Below are positions 24,696-34,534 of a stretch of DNA of 64,000 bases, piece after piece (position 1 is the first letter of the stretch; every line of letters starts with the position of its first letter). Made by a program: the position numbers and the translations under genes. Where the stretch lies: assembly GCA_027487485.1 (NCBI GenBank), contig JAIYDN010000108.1:1-64000 (forward strand), written 5' to 3'. The stretch comes from Planctomycetaceae bacterium (GTDB lineage: Bacteria > Planctomycetota > Planctomycetia > Pirellulales > Pirellulaceae). Under the pieces are notes generated by a model. It ran no database searches and was not told where the DNA came from. It saw nothing but the letters and a program-made list of their open reading frames with translations.

Positions 24696-25391
24696 ATGGT
24701 ACGGTGCATTCGCACGGAGATTATCAACGGAAGGTTCAGCAAGTCGATTTCTGGGTGGCGTTGCTAGGCGCGTTGGCATCGGGGCTCTAGCTGCAGCCGC
24801 TGGATGTGGAGACCACTGAGTTGCTTGGCCTTGGCAGCTATCGCAGGTGTTGCAAGATGGTTCTGTACATGTCGGACCATGATTGCATGAATGCCTAGAT
24901 AGGCAACTGCTACCGCAATTCGTCGACGGTGCATCATACAAAGAGGAAAACGGTTCGCGATACCGATTTCTTGGACCGACAACTCCACAGCTGCTTTCGC
25001 ATGGGCCGCAAGCTTGGTTGTGTAGGCATTGCCGTCCCGAAAAACAACGGCACTGTCCATTGATATGTTCGCAAACCTTCGCTGCAAGGGCAGCCCTTTC
25101 GGATGCGTAGTTTTCCCATATGTTGGGGCAACAATCGTTGCAATTCATGGCTACTGCGAGCGGTGAATAGGGCCGATTGCAACCAGCTTGCATATATGTC
25201 GGAGGGATTATTTGTGGTTGAATCTGCAGGGAAGGTGCTTCCTGCATTGGCACTGGTTGAGGAGTTCCAGCCTCATCTGATTGGATCAGAAGGGACTGTT
25301 CGCCCACGTTGTAGGGGGATGGATTGTTTTGGGCGTGAACCAAGGAGGAAAATGCCAAAAAAACAACGGCTGCGTGCATCATGCGTCGCAT
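24672..25391 (-). CDS. Secreted cysteine-rich protein
   Basis: The product has 239 residues with a signal peptide (MHAAVVFLAFSSLVHA, cleavage before QNNPSP). The mature part has more than 20 Cys residues in clusters such as NCNDCCP, CRCFSGRQCLHNQACGPCESSC and SCNTCDSCQG, suggesting many disulfides or metal binding. Similar Cys-rich secreted proteins occur in planctomycete cell walls, which are rich in disulfide-linked protein; a structural wall role is an inference. The last codons are duplicated in the tandem repeat just beyond the stop. Confidence 0.7.
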   Translation of the reverse strand: MRRMMHAAVVFLAFSSLVHAQNNPSPYNVGEQSLLIQSDEAGTPQPVPMQEAPSLQIQPQIIPPTYMQAGCNRPYSPLAVAMNCNDCCPNIWENYASERAALAAKVCEHINGQCRCFSGRQCLHNQACGPCESSCGVVGPRNRYREPFSSLYDAPSTNCGSSCLSRHSCNHGPTCTEPSCNTCDSCQGQATQWSPHPAAAARAPMPTRLATPPRNRLAEPSVDNLRANAPYHRGPETLR

Positions 25392-25760
25392 GGTAAATAC
25401 CTTTTGAAGAGTCGTCCGTGATTGATATAAAGCTTGAATCTATCTCGATGGGATAGACTCCTGATTTTCAAAGGGGGGAAGAAAAGCGAACGCGAATAGC
25501 CCTTATGCCGCAGCAACATAAAGCTGCTTTCACCGCGAGACCTTTGTCGCGGCGGGATTCGCTAGGATCGCTCTTCTCCCTCGAAAAACTCTTGCACCTT
25601 CCAAGCCAAGTTGCAAATGAACGGGGCAAAAATCTTGTGGTTGGCAGCAGCCGGCAATAGGAATGAAGGGGTTTGGTAGACTTTTCCGGTACTAGGTCCA
25701 AGAAAGCGAGGAACCGACCTTGCGAGAAAGCTCGCTTTCGGGAAAAATACGCATCCGATT
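25392..25760. other. Spacer before tRNA-Ser, no gene recognised
   Basis: Short minus-strand frames are present but have no ribosome binding site or recognisable sequence. The region should hold the promoters of the Cys-rich gene and of the tRNA; I cannot place boxes with confidence. Confidence 0.35.
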
Positions 25761-25849
25761 GGAGAGGTGGCTGAGTGGTCGAAAGCACCGGATTGCTAAT
25801 TCGGCGTAGGGTTCATTTCCTACCGCAGGTTCGAATCCTGTCCTCTCCG
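25761..25849 (+). tRNA. tRNA-Ser (anticodon GCT)
   Basis: 89 bases fold as a class II tRNA. The acceptor arms are GGAGAGG and CCTCTCC, the anticodon loop contains GATTGCTAATT with GCT, the extra arm is long (GTAGGGTTCATTTCCTAC), and the T arm is GCAGGTTCGAATCCTGT. No CCA is encoded. Confidence 0.95.
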
Positions 25850-25860
25850 TTTTCTTAATT

Positions 25861-25904
25861 GCCCGCGTGTCACATATCGTTGCCACGCGGGCTTTTGCGT
25901 TTTT
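25861..25904 (+). terminator. Rho-independent terminator of tRNA-Ser
   Basis: A 9-bp perfect stem, GCCCGCGTG / CACGCGGGC (25861-25869 with 25884-25892), is followed by TTTTGCGTTTTT. Confidence 0.8.
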
Positions 25905-26403
25905 GGGGGCCCTCCCAAAAGCGCTGTTTGCCCCTAGCAACCATCTGCCGGTATCGAACAGCTTCGAGGCACTTGCTGAAATTCATCAAAGTTTCGAAAC
26001 CCATTCAACGAGTCTCGGACTTTCGGTCTCCACATGCGACCGAAGTCGTAAGGCACCTTGGATTCAAGAAAGTTGCTCTTGAGACCACCGAATACTTTGA
26101 ACACACGGAATTGAAGACAAAAGAAGCTAGGCTCCTTTTCCGTGTATTCAGTGTGTTCAGCGGTTGTCACCAACTAATCCTAAAGCTTGCAACCGTCCTC
26201 CATCTTGGGTTCACGCATGGGTGCTATAGATGCTAGATAGAAGATCCGAAAACACGATGGAAGCGCTGCTTTCTAAGGAGCATTTTCGGGCTGGGAACTT
26301 GATTGGCAGTTCCAAGCAGTTGAGGACAACTGCTCTACATTGTTTTTCTCCAATACCCTAAGCCACTGTGGGCCACACTCCAGCACCTTTAAGGTAAGTT
26401 CGC
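25905..26403. other. Spacer, no gene recognised
   Basis: About 500 bases between tRNA-Ser and the cyanophycinase gene. The stretch near 26090-26160 reads like the dispersed 'TGAACACACGGAATTGAAGAC ... GTGTATTCAGTGTGTTCAG' type sequence seen in many bacterial spacers, with TGAACACA and TGTGTTCA forming an inverted pair. No coding sequence is supported. Confidence 0.35.
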
Positions 26404-27996
26404 TTACTTGATGCGGGCTTCAACCCTGACGCGACGTTCGAGGTCGTAAACTTGGCCTGCCACAACACTCGTATGCTCCTGAATGGAACCGGATCCTTCA
26501 GGACGATCGAAGAACGCAACTTGGCCAGGGCCAATCACCTCAGCTTGGCCTTTCTTGACAATCATACAAGTCCCCTCGTCGATCCCGATACCTAGCAGCT
26601 GCGGGAACGTCCTCTTGAGCAATTGCATGTCTGGGAACCGATTCCTTTGCGTAAAGTGTTGATCAATGGCAACACCGGTCAAGAAACCCATTCCTCGTTC
26701 GTAGCCTTCTGCCATCATTTCAGTGTTTCCCATGGGGTCACCGCGAGGCATATAGTCACCCTGTATGGATGCTCCGGCTGACGAGCCACCAATGACTCCG
26801 CCTCGTTCAAGGACTAAATGCATCAGTCGATGAGTCTCCGTGTTCAAATAAGAGTCCACGAAGTTCCACTGACGTCCCCCACCAAACCAAATGCCTGTTG
26901 CATCGATCAATTTGGAAGTAAACACGGGGTCATTTGCCAAGCTTCGATCTTTGGTATGGATCCAATCCACTTTTCCAGCCCCCGCATTCCGCAATACGCG
27001 AACCATCCCAGGCTCCGATTCGATTGTTTTCGCTTCCTCGCAGGGAACATACACAATGCGTGCATCTTTCCCCCCGGCTAATTCAACGAATTGCCGAAGG
27101 GCTTCGTCGGGTAAAGGACCACCACCTGCAATGAGCAAGCTACCGTTTGGTACAGTCGGCACGAGCACTTGCTTTGCTGGAAATGGAGCCGATTGTCGCG
27201 ATTGAGCTGCTCGGCGTAACGCGATCAAGTCAGCTCGCATTCCTGGCTTTAAAATGTCGGTTCTTTCGGGCCGCTGGCTGGATGCTGCCAACATCACCAC
27301 AACGTCGGATTCACCGACCACATCCAAGTGTCGCCCTCGTACGATCAACGCTGTTCTCTCATCGATTCCGAAGCCAACCAAGTCTGGATGTGCGGCGACG
27401 GCACGACGCAATCGGTCGGAGCGATTTCGAACCAAAAAATGCTGATCTACAAGACACCCCGGCAAAAAATCGAAGCCTGTTTGAAAGTCGTTATTGACCA
27501 ACATCACCTTGGAGGCGATCGCCGTCCCTGCCGATGTGCCGCCGACAATTCCACCCCTTTCAAGTACCCGAAGGATTCCCTCCTCAACCTTGGTGTTGGC
27601 ATACACCTTCACTAGGGTGGATTGCTTCCCACCACTGAACCATACGCCCGTTGCATTGGCCAGCAGTTCGTCCAAATTGGAACGCTCAACTTCGTCACGT
27701 GATTCAGCATGCAGAAACTCGACAGTCTTTGGCTCGGCTTGTAGCCAAACGTCGATCTTCTTTTGGTCCAACGGGTCGCTCGCATCAGCGGTTGGAATAA
27801 CAACAATGCGAGCCTCCTTGCCTCCTGCCAATTGAGTAAAGATACTGCGCATTTCGGGTGATACTGCCCCCCCACCGTGCAGGAAAAGTGTTCCCCGAAT
27901 AGCGGGCAAGGGTTCTGGCCCCTTCGGATCAAACTGAGCCCATGCAGTGATCGTCATTGAAAGCAAGATTGCCGTGAAGGGAATTTCTAGTCGCAT
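26404..27996 (-). CDS. Exported tandem cyanophycinase-like peptidase (S51 family)
   Basis: The product has 530 residues, with signal peptide MRLEIPFTAILLSMTITAWAQ. Two S51 domains lie in tandem. The first (about residues 45-270) carries GVWFSGGKQ and the nucleophile loop GGTSAGTA. The second (about 295-515) carries GIWFGGGRQ and GGSSAGAS. Both serines and the VDQHF / IDQHFTQRNR histidine motifs are present, so both may be active. S51 enzymes such as cyanophycinase and peptidase E cut aspartyl or isoaspartyl bonds. Export suggests digestion of extracellular or periplasmic substrate. The frame is open for 72 codons upstream, but ATG 27996 gives the signal peptide. Confidence 0.85.
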   Translation of the reverse strand: MRLEIPFTAILLSMTITAWAQFDPKGPEPLPAIRGTLFLHGGGAVSPEMRSIFTQLAGGKEARIVVIPTADASDPLDQKKIDVWLQAEPKTVEFLHAESRDEVERSNLDELLANATGVWFSGGKQSTLVKVYANTKVEEGILRVLERGGIVGGTSAGTAIASKVMLVNNDFQTGFDFLPGCLVDQHFLVRNRSDRLRRAVAAHPDLVGFGIDERTALIVRGRHLDVVGESDVVVMLAASSQRPERTDILKPGMRADLIALRRAAQSRQSAPFPAKQVLVPTVPNGSLLIAGGGPLPDEALRQFVELAGGKDARIVYVPCEEAKTIESEPGMVRVLRNAGAGKVDWIHTKDRSLANDPVFTSKLIDATGIWFGGGRQWNFVDSYLNTETHRLMHLVLERGGVIGGSSAGASIQGDYMPRGDPMGNTEMMAEGYERGMGFLTGVAIDQHFTQRNRFPDMQLLKRTFPQLLGIGIDEGTCMIVKKGQAEVIGPGQVAFFDRPEGSGSIQEHTSVVAGQVYDLERRVRVEARIK

Positions 27997-28400
27997 CAAT
28001 TTCTGGTTGTCCTGATTCAGGTGATCTAGCTGGTCGAGCCCCCAAAAGCCTGTCCCAACATCTGGCTCGCCCTTTTGTCCACTTACTACTTGCAAGTGAA
28101 GAACCGTTCTACAAATACCGTTTTTTCCAAAATCTTGCGTGGTAGCGTCCCCGCGCAACTTCTCGCAGCAGTCCTTTTCCGGAACCAATTGTACTAGTTT
28201 TCTTGACTTCATTTAGTCAGTACGGCTGACTCTTGAACGACTAAATCAATAAGCCGTAGAGCCAAGGGGTGCTTCACCCTTTCCCGAAAAATTCAGCTAT
28301 ACTATGGGCTGTTCGCGGGTAAACCGAAGTTCAGCCGTGGACAAACCGTGGGTCATTAAAACCGTTCAGCCTCACTTGCCAATGGAACCGTTGTCATCCA

Positions 28401-29393
28401 ATGAACCTAACTTTCGCACAAATTCGACCCGAAGATATCGATTTCAGCTACCTCTTGATGGGCGGATTGCTAGTCGCAGCCCTGATCGGTGGCCTCGTTT
28501 GCACCGTCGTGTTTTGGAACTTCGGTAGCTTGTGGCTTCAGGCCAAGACAAGCGGCGCGGACGTGTCGATGGCCAGCTTGATCGGAATGTACTTCCGCCA
28601 GGTCCGATCCCAAGTGATCGTGAACGCAAAGATTATGGCCGCCCAAGCTGGACTTGATATCGATCGTAAGAATGGTATCAGCACTCAACATTTGGAAGCC
28701 CACTACCTGGCCGAAGGGAACGTGATGAACGTGATCAATGCGATCATCGCTGCTCAACGGGCCGGAATCGATCTCGATTTCGATCGTGCTGCTGCAATCG
28801 ATCTGGCAGGGCGCGATGTTTTGGATGCGGTTCGAACATCGGTGCATCCACGTGTTATTGACTGCCCCGACCCAAAGCATAGTGGCAACGGATTTCTTTC
28901 TGCGATCGCCAAGAACGGAATCGAACTTCGCGTGAAAGCTCGTGTTACCGTTCGGACCAACCTGGAGCAGCTTATCGGTGGCGCGACGGAAGAAACAGTG
29001 ATCGCTCGTGTTGGCGAAAGCATTATCAGCTCCATCGGTTCGTCGGACACTCACTTGGTGGTGCTCGAAAATCCAAACCTTATCTCGCGAACCGTGCTCA
29101 AGCGAGGCTTAGACAACCAAACGGCCTTCACCATCGTGTCAATCGATATCGCTCATATCGAAGTTGGACAAAACATCGGTGCTCGGTTGCGGGCTGACCA
29201 AGCCGAAGCAGACGTTCGAATGGCTCGCGCTCAAGCAGAACAAAGACGATCGGAAGCGATTGCATCGGAGCAAGTGATGAAAGCACGCGTCGCTGAAAAT
29301 CGCGCTAACTTGGTGCTCGCTGAAGCCGAAGTTCCGAAGGCGATGGCAAAGGCATTCAAGTCCGGGCATTTCCAAACGCCTGTTCCAAACTAA
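28401..29393 (+). CDS. floA: Flotillin-like protein FloA
   Basis: The product has 330 residues. There is one N-terminal membrane segment ([23 protein letters not shown]), then a PHB-like domain ([26 protein letters not shown], then [32 protein letters not shown]) and a C-terminal Ala/Glu coiled coil ([19 protein letters not shown]). This is the FloA/YqfA family, which organises membrane microdomains. The usual nfeD partner is not adjacent. Confidence 0.95.
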   Translation: MNLTFAQIRPEDIDFSYLLMGGLLVAALIGGLVCTVVFWNFGSLWLQAKTSGADVSMASLIGMYFRQVRSQVIVNAKIMAAQAGLDIDRKNGISTQHLEAHYLAEGNVMNVINAIIAAQRAGIDLDFDRAAAIDLAGRDVLDAVRTSVHPRVIDCPDPKHSGNGFLSAIAKNGIELRVKARVTVRTNLEQLIGGATEETVIARVGESIISSIGSSDTHLVVLENPNLISRTVLKRGLDNQTAFTIVSIDIAHIEVGQNIGARLRADQAEADVRMARAQAEQRRSEAIASEQVMKARVAENRANLVLAEAEVPKAMAKAFKSGHFQTPVPN

Positions 29394-29456
29394 GCACGCC
29401 GCCACAATCAAACCGTACCAATCAGTTGATTGGTGCAAGTCGATAAGCAATGATTT

Positions 29457-29638
29457 CGTCCTAACTTGAACCGCAGGCGCTAGCCGCGACCACGTTTCTA
29501 ATGCAATAAAACTCAACGCGGCTAGCGCCCGCAGCTCAATAAAGAGTCGTCCTAACTTGAACCGCAGGCGTTAGCCGCGACCACGTATCCAATGCAATAA
29601 AACTCAACGCGGCTAGCGCCCGCGGCTCAATGAAGATA
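29457..29638. repeat. Two tandem 91-base repeats with internal palindrome
   Basis: Units 29457-29547 and 29548-29638 are about 93% identical. Each holds GCAGGCGYTAGCCGCG and CGCGGCTAGCGCCCGC, complementary arms that would form a long hairpin. The arm core resembles that of the interspersed repeats at 46-56 kb. Confidence 0.85.
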
Positions 29639-29716
29639 AGTCTAGTTGCCGATTAACACAATGAACCTTGCGTACGTGCTTAGCACTTCGAGAGGCCACA
29701 GCCCAAACTAGCCCTA

Positions 29717-31393
29717 ATGCGACTTGTTGATTGCATCGCCCGTCTTAATTCAAAACAAGAAGACCAGACGGCTTGGATCGAGCGTACCAGTGTCGCATCG
29801 GCAGAGCCTGCTCTTGTGTCTTTGTCAGGCGAGACTTCGAAAGGCTTGATTTCAGCGAGTACGACAAGTTCGCTGAGGAAGTGGACTTGGGGCGAAATTC
29901 GCGAACGAACGGCCTCAGCGGCTATTCATCTTTTGGATTTGGGGGTCCAACCTCAGGATCGAATCTGTAACCTGGGCCGGAATTCTCTCGACTGGGCCAT
30001 TTTAGATTTGGCATGTTCGGCAATCAACGCAATCCACGTCCCCATCGATGCTCGTCTTGGCCATGCTTCCTGCCAAGCGTGCATCGATCACGTAGAACCC
30101 AAGCTCTTATTTGTCGACGAAGAATCGAACCTCACGGCATATTCTTGCCAACAAGTATTGGCCTTGCAAAGCCTGAACAACATCTCAAAAGGGGTTAGTC
30201 TCGATCGATACTGCGTTCCTTACCATGAAGAAGATGTTGCCAATATCCTCTTCACCTCGGGAACAACCAGCGCTCACAAAGGTGTCATGTTGACTCATCG
30301 CAATCTTGTGAGCAACGCGATGGCGAAGCTCGATGCAATGCCTCAAGTCGCTGACGATCACCGCTTGAACTTTCTACCTTTTTCGCACGCTTATGCTCGA
30401 ACCTGCGAACTATCGACTTGGCTTCTTAGTCATTCGAGCATGGAAATAGTCCATGGTATCGATTCCGTCCTCGCTCAAGCGAACACAGCGCAACCGACTC
30501 TGATCAATGGTGTTCCTTTGTTTTTCGAACGACTTCATAGCCTTTGGGAAGATCCATCGAATGGGTGCGATCATTCGGCTGCCGTTCGTTCGCTTGGTAA
30601 CATCCTCGGTCCAAAGATCCGCCGTTTGGCTAGCGGTGGAGCACCTATTCGAGACGTCCTGCGAGCTCGATTCGAAAGCGCCGGTCTACCGGTCTTTCAA
30701 GGGTATGGTCTCACCGAAGCATCACCCGTCGTGTGTTCCAATCGAAATGCAAGATCCATAGACGCAATCCAATGCAGTTCGGAAATCTTGACAGAGGTCG
30801 GCCCGGTTGTTCAGGGCGTCCAGATTAAAATCGACACCGATACCAAACTATGGGTCAAGGGCGACGGTGTCATGAAGGGCTATTGGAATGACCCGTCGGA
30901 AACGCAAAGACGCATCGTTGATGGCTGGCTGGATACAGGGGATCTTGCAGAGTATGTTCCAAGTGAAGACAAAACGGAATCAGCCTCGATCCGGATCCTG
31001 GGCCGAGCGGATGATACAATTGTCTTAAGCACCGGTTACAAGATATTCCCATTGGCAATCGAACAATTGCTCAGAAGTCAAGCGTGGGTCAGCGAATGCA
31101 TGATCGTCGGGCATGATCGCCCCTATTCGATCCTGCTGCTGAAACCTAATGTGGATAACTTATTAGACGCAACGAAAGAACGTTTGGAATCCATGCTGCT
31201 GGAATGGCTGTGGACCATTCTCAAAAGCTATCCTTCCTATGCGATACCCAAAGCTGTTCTGGTTTGCCAAGAGAATTGGACACCGCAATCAGGGCTGACT
31301 AACTTCAAGGGTGGATTGCGACGAAGAAAAATTGAAGCTTTTTACTCAACAGCCATCGACAAAAAGTACCAAGAATCCAAGAGCATTTCATGA
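29717..31393 (+). CDS. AMP-dependent acyl-CoA synthetase/ligase
   Basis: The product has 558 residues. ANL-superfamily motifs are in order: ILFTSGTTSAHKGVMLTHRN near 178 (P-loop), GYGLTEASPVVCS near 335 (A5), WLDTGDLAEY near 400 (A7), GRADDTIVLSTGYKIFP near 437 (A8), and a C-terminal FKGGLRRRK carrying a candidate catalytic Lys. It activates a carboxylic acid, probably a fatty acid, with ATP and CoA. Its stop overlaps the next gene's ATG by four bases, so it heads a three-gene operon. Confidence 0.85.
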   Translation: MRLVDCIARLNSKQEDQTAWIERTSVASAEPALVSLSGETSKGLISASTTSSLRKWTWGEIRERTASAAIHLLDLGVQPQDRICNLGRNSLDWAILDLACSAINAIHVPIDARLGHASCQACIDHVEPKLLFVDEESNLTAYSCQQVLALQSLNNISKGVSLDRYCVPYHEEDVANILFTSGTTSAHKGVMLTHRNLVSNAMAKLDAMPQVADDHRLNFLPFSHAYARTCELSTWLLSHSSMEIVHGIDSVLAQANTAQPTLINGVPLFFERLHSLWEDPSNGCDHSAAVRSLGNILGPKIRRLASGGAPIRDVLRARFESAGLPVFQGYGLTEASPVVCSNRNARSIDAIQCSSEILTEVGPVVQGVQIKIDTDTKLWVKGDGVMKGYWNDPSETQRRIVDGWLDTGDLAEYVPSEDKTESASIRILGRADDTIVLSTGYKIFPLAIEQLLRSQAWVSECMIVGHDRPYSILLLKPNVDNLLDATKERLESMLLEWLWTILKSYPSYAIPKAVLVCQENWTPQSGLTNFKGGLRRRKIEAFYSTAIDKKYQESKSIS

Positions 31394-31800
31394 GCGAATT
31401 AACTTACGCGTTAGAGCCCGACCTGACCCATACGGAGTTCATCGATCTGTTGGTCCGCTCCACATTGGCGGAACGGCGACCAGTTGATCGATTGGATATC
31501 ATCGAAGGGATGCTCAGAAACGCCGATTTGATCGTGACTTGTCGTGACGCAAGTGGACTGCTGGTAGGAGTGTCCCGCGCTATCACCGACTTTCACTATT
31601 GCACATATTTGTCGGATCTCGCGGTGGACCAGGATTATCAAAGGCAAGGCATCGGCAAAGAGCTGATCGAGCAGACGCATTTGAAGGCAGGCCACCATAC
31701 TCTTCTGATACTTCTTTCTGCACCTGCGGCAACGACCTATTATCCCCGCATTGGGATGCAACAACATCCAAGCGCATGGATACAACGTCGCTCCTCGTAG
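31390..31800 (+). CDS. GNAT family N-acetyltransferase
   Basis: The product has 136 residues. The acetyl-CoA binding motif A reads LAVDQDYQRQGIGKELIEQ near residue 80, preceded by strand LLVGVSRAITDF. The substrate is unknown. It overlaps the upstream ligase gene (ATGA) and is 9 bases from the downstream membrane-protein gene, suggesting modification of the same lipid or glycan product. Confidence 0.85.
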   Translation: MSELTYALEPDLTHTEFIDLLVRSTLAERRPVDRLDIIEGMLRNADLIVTCRDASGLLVGVSRAITDFHYCTYLSDLAVDQDYQRQGIGKELIEQTHLKAGHHTLLILLSAPAATTYYPRIGMQQHPSAWIQRRSS

Positions 31801-31809
31801 AAAGGCTCA

Positions 31810-34335
31810 GTGCAAATCACCTTGAGCTTTCAAGAAAAATCGCGAACAGCCTTCAACAATCCATCCAAGCCAATAGGTAGGTGGATTTTGACTGTGGTAT
31901 CCTGCGTCATGATCGTGCTCTACATGGCTTGGATGCTGTGCGTCCCAGCGTTACCCGTTACGGATGCTTCGGAGCAATTGGTTGCAGTCCCACGATGGGA
32001 ATATTGGTTGCTTCAGGCTTCCGCCCCATCCAGCTTGGCATGGCATTGGACCGGAGGGTTCAACCCTGTCATGATAAATGACCGAGCTCCTGTCGTTTTA
32101 CTTACCCTTCTTTGGTTCGCGATGGCCAGCCTCACGGGCGGAGCGATCTTGCGATTCGACACGCTGACACAGAGTCTTTCCAAATGGCAAAGACGATGCT
32201 TGGCCATCATTGTTGGGCACGATTTATTGGCTGGCCTATTCTTGATTCTCGGGACATGCCTTGGGACACGGTCTCCATTGGCCTTTCTAATGGGTGTGGC
32301 CGGATTCAATCTGCTGCTCCGAGGACTTGCACACATGTCCAAACGCAGCCATTTCCAGAGTCATATTCATGCGTCCGACACGATGTCAAAAGTTCCATTG
32401 GATTCCCACACGCTCGACGCTTCGAACGAAAAACTTGCAGATCATTCGCTCTCGCATTCGGTGTTTCGTCGACTGATCGGTCTCTTAATACTTGGTTCCT
32501 TATGGCTGGCTTTGATCCAAACCTATGGTTCGACTATTCCGACCGTGGATGAGGAAGTGAGGACGTCGGACTGGTGGTTGGTGCAGCATTCTGTCCAAGA
32601 AGGCCGAATTCGCTTTTATCCCGAAAACATGGACGCCAATGCTCCCTGTGGTACAAGTATGCCAAGCTTTTTCGGCGCAAGCGTTTGCCTTGCAATTTTG
32701 CCCTTAGAAAACGAGGGTCAATCGCCAGAACTAGCCTCACGAAAGCACATGCACCAATGCCTTCTGAACGGTGTTCTCGCAGGAAAGTTGGTCGACTCTT
32801 TGCTTTGCCTTGCGAGCTTGGCATTTCTTGGACTTTACGTGTACCGACAGCATGGGCTGTTGCCTGCTTGCGCGATCGTGTTTCTGTCGCTCGCGACTCC
32901 AGGTATTGCCGAACTGATTCGGTTCGGGCGGCCCGAAGCCTTGTTAGGCGCCTACAGCATCGTACTTGTTATCCTCTGGGCGTACACTCGTTCTTCCAAC
33001 CAAGTTGCGCCTGCAGGATCTTGCCGGATCGCAACCAGTCCCGCATGGTGGTTCGTTGTTGCGGGAACGTTGCTGCTTGGTTACGGAAGTGCAGTCTTGA
33101 TTGGCATCCCTGGTTTATTGCTTGTCCTTTACGAACAGCTTCAAAAACGAAGGATTCAAGCACCACCTAGCAATCCAAGCCTGCATCGTAACGGGCACGG
33201 AAATGCTGCCACTGCAGCGCTGCTTGTTGGTGCCTTGACGGTCGGATTATTTCCATACGCAAGAAACTTGGTTGCATGGGGAGATCCCGTCGCTCCTTGG
33301 TCAGGGGTAGCCATGCATGCCTTGGGACTGGCCCCTGAGGATCAAGAGGCTGCGCATTGGTCGAAGCGATTTGCAGTGCCGAGCGAAACAGTAAGGGAAC
33401 AGGTCTCGAAAGCCGAAGGTTCCCAATTCGATGCCCGCAAGCCGGAGAGTGATGCACCAAGATCCGCTTTTCGACTGGCCAACGGCATCGATGGATGGAA
33501 TCGATTGATTTGGGACTCGAACGTTCATGGCTTGTTGTTGATTCCGTTCGCCATCCTTGGATTGGTTGTCAGCCGATTCGGGCTTGCAGCGCGAAGCACG
33601 GAGGAGACGTCGAAATGGGGCATTGTGCTTGCTGTGGTCTGGTCGGGAGCTTGGATTTCCTTGTGGTGGCTTCTGTCACGACGACTGGATCGCGATTGGG
33701 TTGGCGTACTCTTTTTGTTTTCCTTCCCGGCAGCATTGGGGATTCGTTGGATGATGGACCGCGCATGGCCCTATTGCTTGGGCGGAATGCTTACAACTGC
33801 AATTGTTTGGTCGGTTTTGGTTATTCCAACTTGGCCAACCAGCGATAACCGAATCCTGATGAGTATTCAGTCGCTCGATTCCACTTTGGCACACGCACCA
33901 CCTGCCAGCAGAAGCCCCGCGGAAGCTCCAAAGCCTGAAGACGTTGACTCCAAGAGCGTCATTGGGACCTTGAACGCTTTGATCGAGCAAGAGCTCCAAA
34001 TGGATAGCAATTCGAAACTGCTGCTGGTGGGAAGCAACGACGATTTTGGCCTTTTGTGCGATAGTGCACCGTTTTCCCCGGTGTTTGGACTGCCGGGAAC
34101 GGATCCAAGGCAGCGATCTCAGCCCCAGTGGCTGGATTCCCTTCGATCGAAGAAAGTGACCCATATCGCCTTGCTTTGGCCAGAGATAATCGAATGGGAC
34201 CAGAAATATGGGCTGAAAACCGAGTCTTCCTATCGTGAGTTCCTTGCAGAAGGCATGTCCCTGGGGTGGCTCGACCCAATTGTGCTGGAATTGAATTCAT
34301 CTCGGGTTCAGCTGTTTCGTGTCAATCAGGAATGA
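31810..34335 (+). CDS. Large multi-pass membrane protein, glycosyltransferase-like
   Basis: The product has 841 residues and about ten to twelve transmembrane helices, with a hydrophilic loop near residues 190-270. A motif after the fifth or sixth helix (TIPTVDEEVRTSDWWLVQHSV) puts an acidic pair early in an external loop, as in GT-C (PMT/ArnT-type) glycosyltransferases. The C-terminal 170 residues are soluble. The glycosyltransferase reading is tentative. GTG 31810 follows the acetyltransferase closely. Confidence 0.6.
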   Translation: MQITLSFQEKSRTAFNNPSKPIGRWILTVVSCVMIVLYMAWMLCVPALPVTDASEQLVAVPRWEYWLLQASAPSSLAWHWTGGFNPVMINDRAPVVLLTLLWFAMASLTGGAILRFDTLTQSLSKWQRRCLAIIVGHDLLAGLFLILGTCLGTRSPLAFLMGVAGFNLLLRGLAHMSKRSHFQSHIHASDTMSKVPLDSHTLDASNEKLADHSLSHSVFRRLIGLLILGSLWLALIQTYGSTIPTVDEEVRTSDWWLVQHSVQEGRIRFYPENMDANAPCGTSMPSFFGASVCLAILPLENEGQSPELASRKHMHQCLLNGVLAGKLVDSLLCLASLAFLGLYVYRQHGLLPACAIVFLSLATPGIAELIRFGRPEALLGAYSIVLVILWAYTRSSNQVAPAGSCRIATSPAWWFVVAGTLLLGYGSAVLIGIPGLLLVLYEQLQKRRIQAPPSNPSLHRNGHGNAATAALLVGALTVGLFPYARNLVAWGDPVAPWSGVAMHALGLAPEDQEAAHWSKRFAVPSETVREQVSKAEGSQFDARKPESDAPRSAFRLANGIDGWNRLIWDSNVHGLLLIPFAILGLVVSRFGLAARSTEETSKWGIVLAVVWSGAWISLWWLLSRRLDRDWVGVLFLFSFPAALGIRWMMDRAWPYCLGGMLTTAIVWSVLVIPTWPTSDNRILMSIQSLDSTLAHAPPASRSPAEAPKPEDVDSKSVIGTLNALIEQELQMDSNSKLLLVGSNDDFGLLCDSAPFSPVFGLPGTDPRQRSQPQWLDSLRSKKVTHIALLWPEIIEWDQKYGLKTESSYREFLAEGMSLGWLDPIVLELNSSRVQLFRVNQE

Positions 34336-34534
34336 CGACTTCGAACAAATAGAATTTCAGGTACAATCCCCGAACCCGAAACTGGGGAAACATGTTTATG
34401 CATGCACACTGAATCCCGACTGTATTTTATTGCAAATCCCAGCGGATTGGTTGGTAATGTCATGATCACAATCCTGCGATCATGTCGTTTGCATTCCTGT
34501 CCCGCCGCAGCGAGCCACCCTTGCCAATATCCAT

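Noticed and set aside
32574-33170. Plus-strand frame of 198 residues inside the membrane-protein gene
   Set aside because: It is a shadow of the 841-residue gene in another frame, with a basic, Cys-rich residue mix typical of such shadows.
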